Shown: piece after piece, positions 13,852 through 20,365 of the stretch
Numbering within the stretch: position 1 is the first letter of the stretch
Layout of the letters: each line of letters begins with the position of its first letter
Position numbers and translations under genes: made by a program
Notes under the pieces: model-generated
The model's database searches: none
The model's input: only the letters and a program-made list of their open reading frames with translations
What the model was told of the DNA's origin: nothing
Assembly: GCA_026396845.1 (NCBI GenBank)
Contig: JAPLWC010000064.1
Location: forward strand, 1 to 20,365
Origin: Candidatus Gottesmanbacteria bacterium
GTDB lineage: Bacteria; Patescibacteriota; Microgenomatia; UBA10105; UBA927
Direction of reading: 5' to 3'
Length of the DNA: 20,365 bases

Positions 13852-13887
13852 ATTATACAACACTACCCTCACTATTCTTGATATAAT
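13852..13887. promoter_or_regulatory. Divergent promoters for PP2C-like and first PBP gene
   Basis: Minus-strand TATAAT at 13857-13852 faces the phosphatase gene; plus-strand TATAAT at 13882-13887 lies 6 nt before the PBP ATG at 13894. The -35 matches are poor. The two -10 boxes are only 24 bp apart, so the promoters likely compete. Confidence 0.6.
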
Positions 13888-13893
13888 ACACAC

Positions 13894-16152
13894 ATGAATC
13901 GCCCGATCAGATCACGGCTAAAAAGCAACACCACAAAAATCAAAAACTATCTTTTAAAACCTACAGGTATAAAACCGGGCAAAAAAATTCCGCGGTGGGC
14001 ATGGGCTTTTTGGGCTTTGCCCGTACTTCTTGTGCTGACCTCATATCTTTTAATTTTCAAAGATCTTCCGTCACCGGCAAAATTAGCCCAGTATAATATC
14101 CCCATCTCCACAAAAATTTATGACCGGAATGGAAAGCTCCTGTTCGACATATTTGCTGACCAAAACCGGTCGCCGGTACCCCTCTCAGAAATACCCAAGA
14201 ATCTTCAGGAAGCGACGATTTCCATTGAAGATAAAAACTTCTATACCCATCAAGGAGTCAATGTCATCGGCGGAATCTTACGCGCTCTGGCTACCGACAT
14301 CACACACGGGCAGTTGCAGGGAGGCTCTACCATCACCCAACAATTAGTCAAATCCGCCCTCCTTTCCCCTGAACGTACCGTGACACGGAAAATCAAAGAA
14401 ATTATTCTCGCATTTTGGGTGGAAGCGTTGTATCCCAAAGATAAAATACTGGAACTATATCTTAACCAAGTTCCTTACGGCGGCACGGCCTGGGGCGTGG
14501 AGTCAGCCAGCGAGCAATATTTCGGTAAAAAGGTTGAGGATCTGACACTCGCCGAGGCGGCGCTTTTGGCGGGCCTGCCGCAGGCACCGACTTCATATTC
14601 TCCGTTCGGGGCACATCCGGATCTGGCCGTAACCCGCCAAAAAGAGGTACTGAAGCGCATGGTAGAAGATAAGTATATTACCCAGCAGCAAGCCGACCAA
14701 GCAACGGCGCAACCGTTAGTGTTTAAAAACGAAACCGGCATCAAAGCCCCGCACTTTGTCATGTATGTCAGGGAGCAATTGGTGCAAAAATACGGAGAAG
14801 CACTCGTGGCAAAAGGAGGGTTGAAAGTCACGACCACGCTGGACCTGAATCTTCAGGAGTATGCCCAGGCAACGGTTGCCGCGGAAGTCGCAAAATTAAA
14901 AACGTATCACGTCACCAACGGCGCAGCCATCATCACCAAACCCGCAACAGGAGAAATACTTGCCATGGTCGGTTCCGTGGATTATTTTGCGTCACCGTCA
15001 GGAAATTATAATGTCACAACTGCCGCCCGGCAACCGGGCTCAAGTATTAAACCCATTAACTACGCAATCGGGCTGGAAAAACATATCGTGACACCTTCCA
15101 CTATGTTTATTGATGAACCCACGTGTTTCGGTGTCGTCGGACAACCATCCTATTGCCCGGTAAATTACGACGGCAAATTCCATGGCCCGGTCCAACTGCG
15201 CATGGCACTGGGCAATTCATTTAATATTCCGGCGGTTAAAATGCTGTATATAAATACCGTCCAGGATATGGTTGCCTCCGCCAGCGCATTCGGCATTACG
15301 ACGTTTAAGGATCCGAGCCAATACGGACTATCGCTCACACTGGGCGGCGGCGAGGTACATATGACGGATATGGCAACGGCATTCGGCGTATTTGCCAACG
15401 GCGGCATACGGCACGATCTTGTATCCGTTCTCAAAGTGGTCGATAAAAACGGCAAAATACTGGAAGAATATAAAGATCCCAATCTGGGTAAAGACATCCC
15501 GTCGCAACTCCTGATGAACGGGCCTAGGGTTATATCAGCGGAAACCGCGTTCTTGATTTCCCATATACTTCTTGATAATAATGCGCGCCAGCAGGAATTC
15601 GGTTCTGCCTCGGAGCTCTATATTCCCAACCGCGCCGTGTCCGTGAAAACCGGCACAACGAATGACCTTCGCGATAACTGGACCATCGGGTTTACTCCTC
15701 AAGTATTAGTCGCTACGTGGGTGGGAAACAATGACAACTCACCTATGAATCCGTATCTGGTGTCGGGTATTACGGGTGCGGCTCCCATCTGGCACAAACT
15801 CATGATGCAGGCGCTTAAAGGGAAACCGGATATATGGCCGAAACAACCCGACGGTATTGTCGGGGCGCAAATCTGTTCCATAACCGGCCTGCTGCCTCCC
15901 AATCCCGATCCCAACGCGGGTGACAAAGGCTGTTCAACACGCTTCGAATACTTTATTAAGGGAACCATTCCTACCCAATGGGAAAATCTCAAACAAACGG
16001 TACTTATCGATAAAGATACCGGCGATCTAGTTGAGCCCAATAAACCAAATGCAAACGTGGAAATGCAGGATCATCAGGTAATAAGCGACGGTATATCACG
16101 CTGGTGCCTGGATTGCCCCCACCCCGCCGGAAAATCCGTGTTTATTAAATAA
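13894..16152 (+). CDS. Class A penicillin-binding protein 1 (glycosyltransferase and transpeptidase)
   Basis: A 752-residue bifunctional enzyme that polymerises lipid II and cross-links peptidoglycan. A short basic cytoplasmic tail leads to a membrane segment at about 36-54. The GT51 domain shows catalytic Glu112 (ISIEDKNFY), QGGSTITQQLVK (142-153), RKIKEIILAFW and KILELYLNQVPYGG. The transpeptidase has Ser383-Ser-Ile-Lys386, Ser442-Phe-Asn444 and Lys585-Thr-Gly. The C-terminus holds Cys661, Cys680, Cys738 and Cys741, which could form disulfides outside the cell. The start lies 6 nt after TATAAT, so it is predicted leaderless. A close paralogue follows 120 bases downstream with its own promoter. 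Confidence 0.96.
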   Translation: MNRPIRSRLKSNTTKIKNYLLKPTGIKPGKKIPRWAWAFWALPVLLVLTSYLLIFKDLPSPAKLAQYNIPISTKIYDRNGKLLFDIFADQNRSPVPLSEIPKNLQEATISIEDKNFYTHQGVNVIGGILRALATDITHGQLQGGSTITQQLVKSALLSPERTVTRKIKEIILAFWVEALYPKDKILELYLNQVPYGGTAWGVESASEQYFGKKVEDLTLAEAALLAGLPQAPTSYSPFGAHPDLAVTRQKEVLKRMVEDKYITQQQADQATAQPLVFKNETGIKAPHFVMYVREQLVQKYGEALVAKGGLKVTTTLDLNLQEYAQATVAAEVAKLKTYHVTNGAAIITKPATGEILAMVGSVDYFASPSGNYNVTTAARQPGSSIKPINYAIGLEKHIVTPSTMFIDEPTCFGVVGQPSYCPVNYDGKFHGPVQLRMALGNSFNIPAVKMLYINTVQDMVASASAFGITTFKDPSQYGLSLTLGGGEVHMTDMATAFGVFANGGIRHDLVSVLKVVDKNGKILEEYKDPNLGKDIPSQLLMNGPRVISAETAFLISHILLDNNARQQEFGSASELYIPNRAVSVKTGTTNDLRDNWTIGFTPQVLVATWVGNNDNSPMNPYLVSGITGAAPIWHKLMMQALKGKPDIWPKQPDGIVGAQICSITGLLPPNPDPNAGDKGCSTRFEYFIKGTIPTQWENLKQTVLIDKDTGDLVEPNKPNANVEMQDHQVISDGISRWCLDCPHPAGKSVFIK

Positions 16153-16182
16153 TTTCTTTCCCTTTAACCCTGACCTGCGGCT

Positions 16183-16212
16183 CTTGCGATCCGCCAGCCG
16201 GCGGATCGCGAG
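16183..16212. repeat. GC-rich palindrome between the two PBP genes
   Basis: GCGATCCGCC (16186-16195) and GGCGGATCGC (16200-16209) pair perfectly around AGCC; CTT and GAG extend it to 13 pairs with one G-U. There is no T-run after it on the plus strand, so it is a poor terminator. It looks like another REP-type element. Confidence 0.6.
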
Positions 16213-16233
16213 CAAGTAACGCTAGTTTAGGGC

Positions 16234-16263
16234 TTGTCCCGAGGCTGGCAAATGTGGTATAAC
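16234..16263 (+). promoter_or_regulatory. Promoter of the second PBP gene
   Basis: TTGTCC (16234-16239), 18 bp, and extended -10 TGGTATAAC (to 16263). The ATG at 16273 follows after 9 nt, so the leader is a few bases at most. Confidence 0.6.
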
Positions 16264-16272
16264 TCACACACT

Positions 16273-18672
16273 ATGGCGCGCCAGAAAGAGCTAAATATAA
16301 ATACCCCTCTCAGAGAGGTTACACTCATCGGGCTTTTGTTATTTATTCCGAGGGTTTTGATCGCCATCGGAGACGTGGTGCGCTTCATCGTACGTCTCAT
16401 ATTTCAGCTCCTGTCAACAACAATAATCACCTCCGGCATTATTATCCGCGAGTCCGTACGGGCGCTCAGCCGGCCGAAAAAGAAAAAAACAGGTAAACCT
16501 CCCTCTATCAAAATCCCTGCGTTTCAATGGCCTGCGATGCCTACAATACAAATTCCGCAACTCCATTTACCTAAATTTTCTGGTCCAAAAATCCGTTTCC
16601 CGAAAATTGTGTTTCCAAAAATTCATTTTCCCAAACTGCCGAAATTCAAAAAACGATTGAGGCGGCTTCCTCCGCCACCGGCCGTCGTCCGTATTTGGCC
16701 GACAAAAACCGAGCAAATAAAATCATTTATCGCCGGTATATGCGTTACGGTCCTGTTTTTCTTCCTCCCGTACAACGCTTACCAATGGCTCAAGGCTCTG
16801 CCAAATCCGCAATTGTTAACCGAGCGGGATGTGGAAGTAACCACAAAAATTTTTGACCGTAACGGCGTACTCTTATACGAAATTTACACTGATCAAAACC
16901 GCACGCCGCTGCCCCTCGCGCAAATTCCCAAACTTATGCAGGAAGCGACCATTTCAATAGAAGATAAAGACTTCTATAAACATCCGGGATTTTCCGTCAC
17001 GGGCATTCTTCGGGCAGCCCGCGAAACCATACTCGACAAGCAGATACAGGGGGGCTCGACCATTACACAGCAGCTCATAAAATCCGCCCTGCTTACGCCG
17101 GAAGTAAGTATCACCCGGAAGGTAAAAGAAATTATTCTCGCGTTTTGGGCGGAACGCATCTATTCCAAAAATCAGATACTGGAAATGTATTTAAACCAGG
17201 TGCCCTACGGCGGGACAGCGTGGGGTATAGAAGCGGCTGCTCAGACGTATTTCGGGACATCGGTCGGGAATCTCAATCTGGCCCAGATGGCAATCCTTGC
17301 CGGACTACCGGCCGCGCCAACGGAGTATTCCCCGTTCAACACCCATCCGGAAAAAGCATTTGAGCGGCAAAAGGAAGTACTCCGCAGGATGACCGAGGAT
17401 CACTATATAACCCCCGCGCAGGAACAGGAGGCGCTCGCGACTCCCATTCAGTTTGCGACTCCCCGTGTACCCATCCGGGCTCCGCATTTCGTCATGTATG
17501 TCAAAGACTTACTCGAAGAACAGTTCGGCCCGCGGTTGGTCGAACAGGGGGGCTTGAGGATTACCACGTCGCTGGATAGTACGATGCAGGAAAAAGCGGA
17601 AACTATTGTCCGTACCCAAATTGACTCACTTGCGGGCCTTCGTGTGGGGAACGGCGCGGCACTGGTTACCAATCCCAAAACCGGGGAAATACTTGCCATG
17701 GTCGGCAGTAAAAATTATTTCGACACCGCAGCCGACGGCAACGTCAACGTCACAACCAGTCTTCGCCAGCCCGGGTCAAGCATTAAAGTCGTCAATTACG
17801 CGGCAGCACTCGAAAACGGATTTACCGCAGCAACAATTCTTGACGATTCTCCGGTTGTCTATCAAACAGCAGGCAGCCCGCCCTACGCACCGGTGAATTA
17901 CGACGGAAAATTCCACGGACCCACGCCGCTTCGGTATGCGTTCGCGAATTCTTATAACGTACACGCCGTCAAAACACTCGCAAAAAACGGTGTCTTAACG
18001 ATGGTTGAAAAAGGCCGCGCGATGGGTATTGGCTCCTGGACGGATCCGAGTCGCTATGGACTGTCTCTTACACTGGGCGGTGGTGACGTCACCATGCTGG
18101 ATATGGCACGGGTATTCGGAACACTTGCCAACGGCGGCCAGATGACTGGTCTCCAGCCGATTCTGGAAGTCACCGATTATGCAGGGCATGTTCTGGAAAA
18201 AAATACGCCCAAACCCGGTATCCAGGCAGTGAAACCAGGAGTAGCATGGATTATCAGTAATATTTTAAGTGATAATACTGCGCGGATTGCGGCATTCGGT
18301 CCCAACTCAAGTCTTGTCATCCCGGGTCGTAGCGTATCAGTCAAAACCGGAACGACGGACAGCAAGCGCGATAACTGGACTATCGGATACACGCCGTCAC
18401 TGTTAACTGCTGTCTGGGTGGGCAATAATAACAATGCCCCGATGGATCCCTTGCTTACATCGGGAGTCACGGGTGCAGCCCCGATCTGGCATGATATCAT
18501 GACGGAATTTCTCCAAAGTAAACCCGATGAAGTGGCCGCACAGCCGGACGACATGATTTCCATTCCCTGCTACTTCAACCGACCGGAATACTTCATTAAA
18601 GGAACCGAGCCTGCCGGGGGCCGGTGTGCTCCTCTCCCGACACCCTCGCCAACACCGACTCCGGGCGCGTAA
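16273..18672 (+). CDS. Class A penicillin-binding protein 2 with long N-terminal extension
   Basis: A 799-residue paralogue of the preceding PBP, aligned without a break from TTKIFDRNG onward. GT51: catalytic Glu230 (ISIEDKDFY), QGGSTITQQLIK (259-270), RKVKEIILAFW, QILEMYLNQVPYGG. Transpeptidase: Ser502-Ser-Ile-Lys505, Ser560-Tyr-Asn562, Lys691-Thr-Gly. It differs by an extension of about 110 residues: a hydrophobic stretch at 16-58, a lysine cluster (PKKKKTGK), and a Pro-rich basic segment (78-135) with PKIRF-PKIVF-PKIHF-PKLPKF repeats before the main membrane segment (about 151-168). The C-terminus ends in a Pro/Thr tail. I use the ATG at 16273; the TTG at 16234 lies in the -35 box. Confidence 0.95.
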   Translation: MARQKELNINTPLREVTLIGLLLFIPRVLIAIGDVVRFIVRLIFQLLSTTIITSGIIIRESVRALSRPKKKKTGKPPSIKIPAFQWPAMPTIQIPQLHLPKFSGPKIRFPKIVFPKIHFPKLPKFKKRLRRLPPPPAVVRIWPTKTEQIKSFIAGICVTVLFFFLPYNAYQWLKALPNPQLLTERDVEVTTKIFDRNGVLLYEIYTDQNRTPLPLAQIPKLMQEATISIEDKDFYKHPGFSVTGILRAARETILDKQIQGGSTITQQLIKSALLTPEVSITRKVKEIILAFWAERIYSKNQILEMYLNQVPYGGTAWGIEAAAQTYFGTSVGNLNLAQMAILAGLPAAPTEYSPFNTHPEKAFERQKEVLRRMTEDHYITPAQEQEALATPIQFATPRVPIRAPHFVMYVKDLLEEQFGPRLVEQGGLRITTSLDSTMQEKAETIVRTQIDSLAGLRVGNGAALVTNPKTGEILAMVGSKNYFDTAADGNVNVTTSLRQPGSSIKVVNYAAALENGFTAATILDDSPVVYQTAGSPPYAPVNYDGKFHGPTPLRYAFANSYNVHAVKTLAKNGVLTMVEKGRAMGIGSWTDPSRYGLSLTLGGGDVTMLDMARVFGTLANGGQMTGLQPILEVTDYAGHVLEKNTPKPGIQAVKPGVAWIISNILSDNTARIAAFGPNSSLVIPGRSVSVKTGTTDSKRDNWTIGYTPSLLTAVWVGNNNNAPMDPLLTSGVTGAAPIWHDIMTEFLQSKPDEVAAQPDDMISIPCYFNRPEYFIKGTEPAGGRCAPLPTPSPTPTPGA

Positions 18673-18674
18673 TA

Positions 18675-18887
18675 TTATTTCGACGGAACCCCGCCTTTCT
18701 CGAGTCCGTTTCCGGCTCCTCCGGTCACAGACTCAGGAGGACCCAAGTTCGACCCAGCCGGTGTGGGCGTTGCCTGCATCGTTTGATTCACAGATACCGT
18801 AGACTTCGGTCGTGCAGTAAAATACACCCACCCAATAAGTACAATTCCTGCCACAACCACAAGCCAGAGAAACAATCTGTTATTCAT
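18675..18887 (-). CDS. Small single-pass membrane protein, unknown
   Basis: A 70-residue protein with a membrane segment at about 5-23 (LFLWLVVVAGIVLIGWVYF) and a short outer part rich in Pro, Thr and Gly. GGGAGGTG lies 8 nt before the ATG, one of the strongest ribosome sites here, which supports a real gene. It lies downstream of the YkuK gene with a palindromic repeat between, and its stop is 2 bases from the stop of the convergent PBP gene. No family recognised. Confidence 0.7.
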   Translation of the reverse strand: MNNRLFLWLVVVAGIVLIGWVYFTARPKSTVSVNQTMQATPTPAGSNLGPPESVTGGAGNGLEKGGVPSK

Positions 18888-18906
18888 ACATTATTCACCT
18901 CCCTTG

Positions 18907-18933
18907 CCCGCCGTAGCTTTACGCGAAGGCGGG
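18907..18933. repeat. REP-like palindrome, intergenic copy
   Basis: CCCGCC (18907-18912) and GGCGGG (18928-18933) form the outer stem; CGTA-GCTT-TACG (18912-18923) can form an inner hairpin. It resembles the copy inside nrdJ at 3293-3318. It ends just after the YkuK gene and abuts the ribosome site of the small membrane protein. Confidence 0.65.
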
Positions 18934-18935
18934 TT

Positions 18936-19406
18936 TCATGTATACCGATCCGCTACTTTACTGGCCGCATAACTTTCCGGTTTAATTTTGACCCGGTATC
19001 CGGATCCTCTAATCATGCCGACAATTTCATTGATCATGTCATGCGTATCGCCGAATTTGCCGATGTCTACGTGGATCTCCACATCATATTTTGTGATGCC
19101 GTCGCAACAGAGAAGCGCCAATACCGTTTCCGCCATCTCAAGAGACATCGTCGCCTCTTCATACATCCGGGTCCGCAGGACATACGTTTTTTTATTCACA
19201 ACCCTCTTCCAAAAATAAATACCGCCGGTCCCCACCCGGTGAATGACGATCGCCGTGACAAAATCGACACCTGACCCGTTATGGGGTTGGGAATCCGTCC
19301 CGACAACAAGCTCGTATTTTCTGTCGGGATCTTTCGAAAGAAACGAGAGAATTTTTTCCCTGACTTGGGTCAGCTCAAGCTCCCCGTATGTGGGACTCTG
19401 GAACAT
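18936..19406 (-). CDS. RNase H-like YkuK family protein (DUF458)
   Basis: A 156-residue protein of the YkuK family, which has an RNase H-like fold. It shows YELVVGTDSQ with the first acidic residue, FVTAIVIHRVGTGGIYFWKR, the LRTRMYEEATMSLEMAE helix, VEIHVDIGKFGDTHDMINEIVGMIRGSGY with further acidic positions, and the family end VKIKPESYAASKVADRYT. The biochemical role is not established. I use the ATG at 19406, 9 nt after an extended -10 box; the GTG at 19442 would place the start within the upstream terminator. The small membrane protein follows and may share the transcript. Confidence 0.88.
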   Translation of the reverse strand: MFQSPTYGELELTQVREKILSFLSKDPDRKYELVVGTDSQPHNGSGVDFVTAIVIHRVGTGGIYFWKRVVNKKTYVLRTRMYEEATMSLEMAETVLALLCCDGITKYDVEIHVDIGKFGDTHDMINEIVGMIRGSGYRVKIKPESYAASKVADRYT

Positions 19407-19415
19407 AAGAAGGCT

Positions 19416-19424
19416 ATTATACCA
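19416..19424 (-). promoter_or_regulatory. Extended -10 promoter of the YkuK gene
   Basis: TGGTATAAT on the minus strand (19424-19416), immediately after the T-run of the upstream terminator and 9 nt before the ATG. Confidence 0.65.
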
Positions 19425-19426
19425 CC

Positions 19427-19455
19427 AAAAACCCCTCACCACGAATGGTGAGGGG
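19427..19455 (-). terminator. Rho-independent terminator of the RRM gene
   Basis: On the minus strand CCCCTCACCA, a TTCG tetraloop, TGGTGAGGGG, then TTTTT. The 10-bp stem is perfect. It starts 30 bases after the RRM stop codon and is the clearest terminator in the window. Confidence 0.92.
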
Positions 19456-19485
19456 GTATGGTTAATACACGTAATAACGGTTATG

Positions 19486-19752
19486 TTATTGTCGTGGTCG
19501 CTCTTCGCGAGGACGTGCTTCGTTTACGACTAAAGCCCGGCCTTCAATGTCTTTGCCATTGAACATTTCAATAGCTTTCTTCGATTCCTCTTCGGATGCC
19601 ATTTCGACAAATCCAAAGCCTCGTGATCGTCCTGAATATTTATCAGAGATCACTTTTGCGCTGGTGACTGTACCGGCAGCAGCAAATAGCTGTGCAAGCT
19701 TGTCATTATCCATCGCATAGGGAAGATTCCCTACAAACAAATTAGTTGCCAT
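19486..19752 (-). CDS. Small RRM RNA-binding protein
   Basis: An 88-residue protein that is essentially one RNA recognition motif. RNP2 is LFVGNL (5-10) and RNP1 is RSRGFGFV (42-49), both with the aromatic residues that stack on RNA. A short Arg/Glu/Pro tail (EARPREERPRQ) follows, without the long Gly-rich tail of some homologues. AAAGGAG lies about 7 nt before the ATG. The gene has its own promoter, a leader of about 110 nt with several inverted repeats, and a strong terminator, so it is a single-gene unit. Such proteins are often cold-induced RNA chaperones in other bacteria; here that is inference. Confidence 0.93.
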   Translation of the reverse strand: MATNLFVGNLPYAMDNDKLAQLFAAAGTVTSAKVISDKYSGRSRGFGFVEMASEEESKKAIEMFNGKDIEGRALVVNEARPREERPRQ

Positions 19753-19875
19753 ATGGGACTCCTTTCTCCTTAGGACTTAAAGGTGAGATATCTCGCCTAA
19801 AGAGAAATCAAAGAGGTAAACTCTCGTTTCACTGACGGTTCCACACTTCTTTCCTAGGTCAGGGATAGTATACCA
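19753..19875 (-). promoter_or_regulatory. Promoter and structured leader of the RRM gene
   Basis: Extended -10 TGGTATACT (19875-19867), start near 19860, then a leader of about 110 nt. Minus-strand inverted repeats include AGAG-TTTAC-CTCT, and AGGCGAGA-TATCTCACCT around the palindrome GAGATATCTC. The second lies about 25 nt upstream of the AAAGGAG ribosome site, so structure-dependent translation is possible. Confidence 0.5.
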
Positions 19876-19884
19876 TAACGGAGG

Positions 19885-20364
19885 TTAAATAGCTACAGTT
19901 CGGCCCTTTTCGGTATATTCTCTAATTCCTCCCCGATAAACCAGCGTAAGTATCTCGCGTGTAATTGCTAGCTCTTTACTCCTACCAGTCAAACCTGTAA
20001 ATGGTGGATTAAGCTCTTTATAGGCCTTCTCCACCTCTTCAGGAACATTGCCGCCGCGATGAAATCTTACTTGTAAAGACTGGTATCCCAGTCCGGCCTG
20101 TGTCTCTATAGCGATACTGCGGACAATTCCTGTTTGTGATTGTATAGAGAGAGTTAAAAGGCGAGCCCCATGTCCCTGAAGGATATCCGCTTTAAGAACA
20201 AAATTCGCATCTTCCTGAACGTTCAAAAAGTTCTGAATTGGCAACGACACTCCTTCCCAATCGGTAGGACGTCCCACATTAAGCGTCACACCATGACCTT
20301 CCTGCATTGGTGAAACACCAATCAATGTATCTATTATTTGTCCAAGTTCTCTGTGAATCCCGCG
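19885..20364 (-). CDS. Hypothetical protein, 5' end cut by window edge
   Basis: The frame is open to the right edge, so the start is outside the window; 159 codons are visible. A TTG at 20325 is not needed as a start because RGIHRELGQIIDT precedes it in frame. The product looks soluble, a mixed alpha/beta protein with strands such as ARLLTLSIQSQTGIVRSIAIETQ, then a helix PEEVEKAYKEL, ending REYTEKGRTVAI. No signal peptide, membrane segment or known motif. I do not recognise the family. It ends just upstream of the RRM promoter, so the two are transcribed separately unless there is read-through. Confidence 0.7.
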   Translation of the reverse strand, partial: RGIHRELGQIIDTLIGVSPMQEGHGVTLNVGRPTDWEGVSLPIQNFLNVQEDANFVLKADILQGHGARLLTLSIQSQTGIVRSIAIETQAGLGYQSLQVRFHRGGNVPEEVEKAYKELNPPFTGLTGRSKELAITREILTLVYRGGIREYTEKGRTVAI

Positions 20365-20365
20365 A

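Noticed and set aside
16234..16272. TTG start for the second PBP
   Set aside because: It coincides with the proposed -35 box; the extra residues look random, and an ATG at 16273 is well placed after the -10.
1..20365. CRISPR arrays, transposons, integrases, tRNA or rRNA genes
   Set aside because: No regularly spaced repeats, transposase-like ORFs, or T-arm/anticodon patterns were seen by eye; a short tRNA could still be missed without a scan.

Overview
The window looks like a piece of chromosome from an uncultivated Patescibacteria/CPR bacterium, most likely of the Microgenomates group. This rests on gene content: a DUF5667 secreted protein, GapN, an adenosylcobalamin-dependent ribonucleotide reductase, two class A penicillin-binding proteins in tandem, many small membrane-anchored proteins of unknown function, and short palindromic repeats that also sit inside genes. 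UGA is used as a stop (nrdR, HD protein, MFS, CMP-kinase-like gene), so this is the standard code and not the UGA=Gly code of Gracilibacteria/Absconditabacteria. No rRNA, tRNA, CRISPR, transposase or phage gene was seen.

Left part (1-5744, all leftward): a vitamin B12 module. A strong promoter with two NrdR boxes 32 bp apart (5692-5744) drives nrdR, then nrdJ (class II, B12-dependent ribonucleotide reductase), then a PduO-type cob(I)alamin adenosyltransferase. A compact cobalamin riboswitch follows; its first stem overlaps the pduO stop codon. It sits in front of a DUF4430 (transcobalamin-like) exported protein, a DUF6580 membrane protein and a long unknown gene that runs off the left edge. 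The arrangement suggests one regulon in which NrdR controls B12-dependent dNTP synthesis and the riboswitch separately controls B12 acquisition.

Middle part (5877-13835): an HD-domain protein overlapping a DUF5667 protein, divergent from an MFS transporter; a CMP-kinase-like enzyme divergent from a phosphoribosyltransferase, which is followed by a small proline-rich ORF; a PsbP-like membrane protein; gapN; an AT-rich membrane-anchored protein; and a divergent-looking PP2C-type phosphatase.

Right part (13894-20364): two tandem class A PBPs, the second with an unusual N-terminal extension carrying a K-I-x-F-P repeat, then a small membrane protein, a YkuK-type RNase H-like protein, an RRM RNA-binding protein with a structured leader and a clear terminator, and a partial unknown gene at the right edge.

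A theme across the window is that most promoter-proximal genes have a TATAAT-like box only 5-10 nt before the start codon, so their mRNAs should be leaderless or nearly so. Clear Shine-Dalgarno sequences occur on operon-internal, riboswitch-controlled or long-leader genes.
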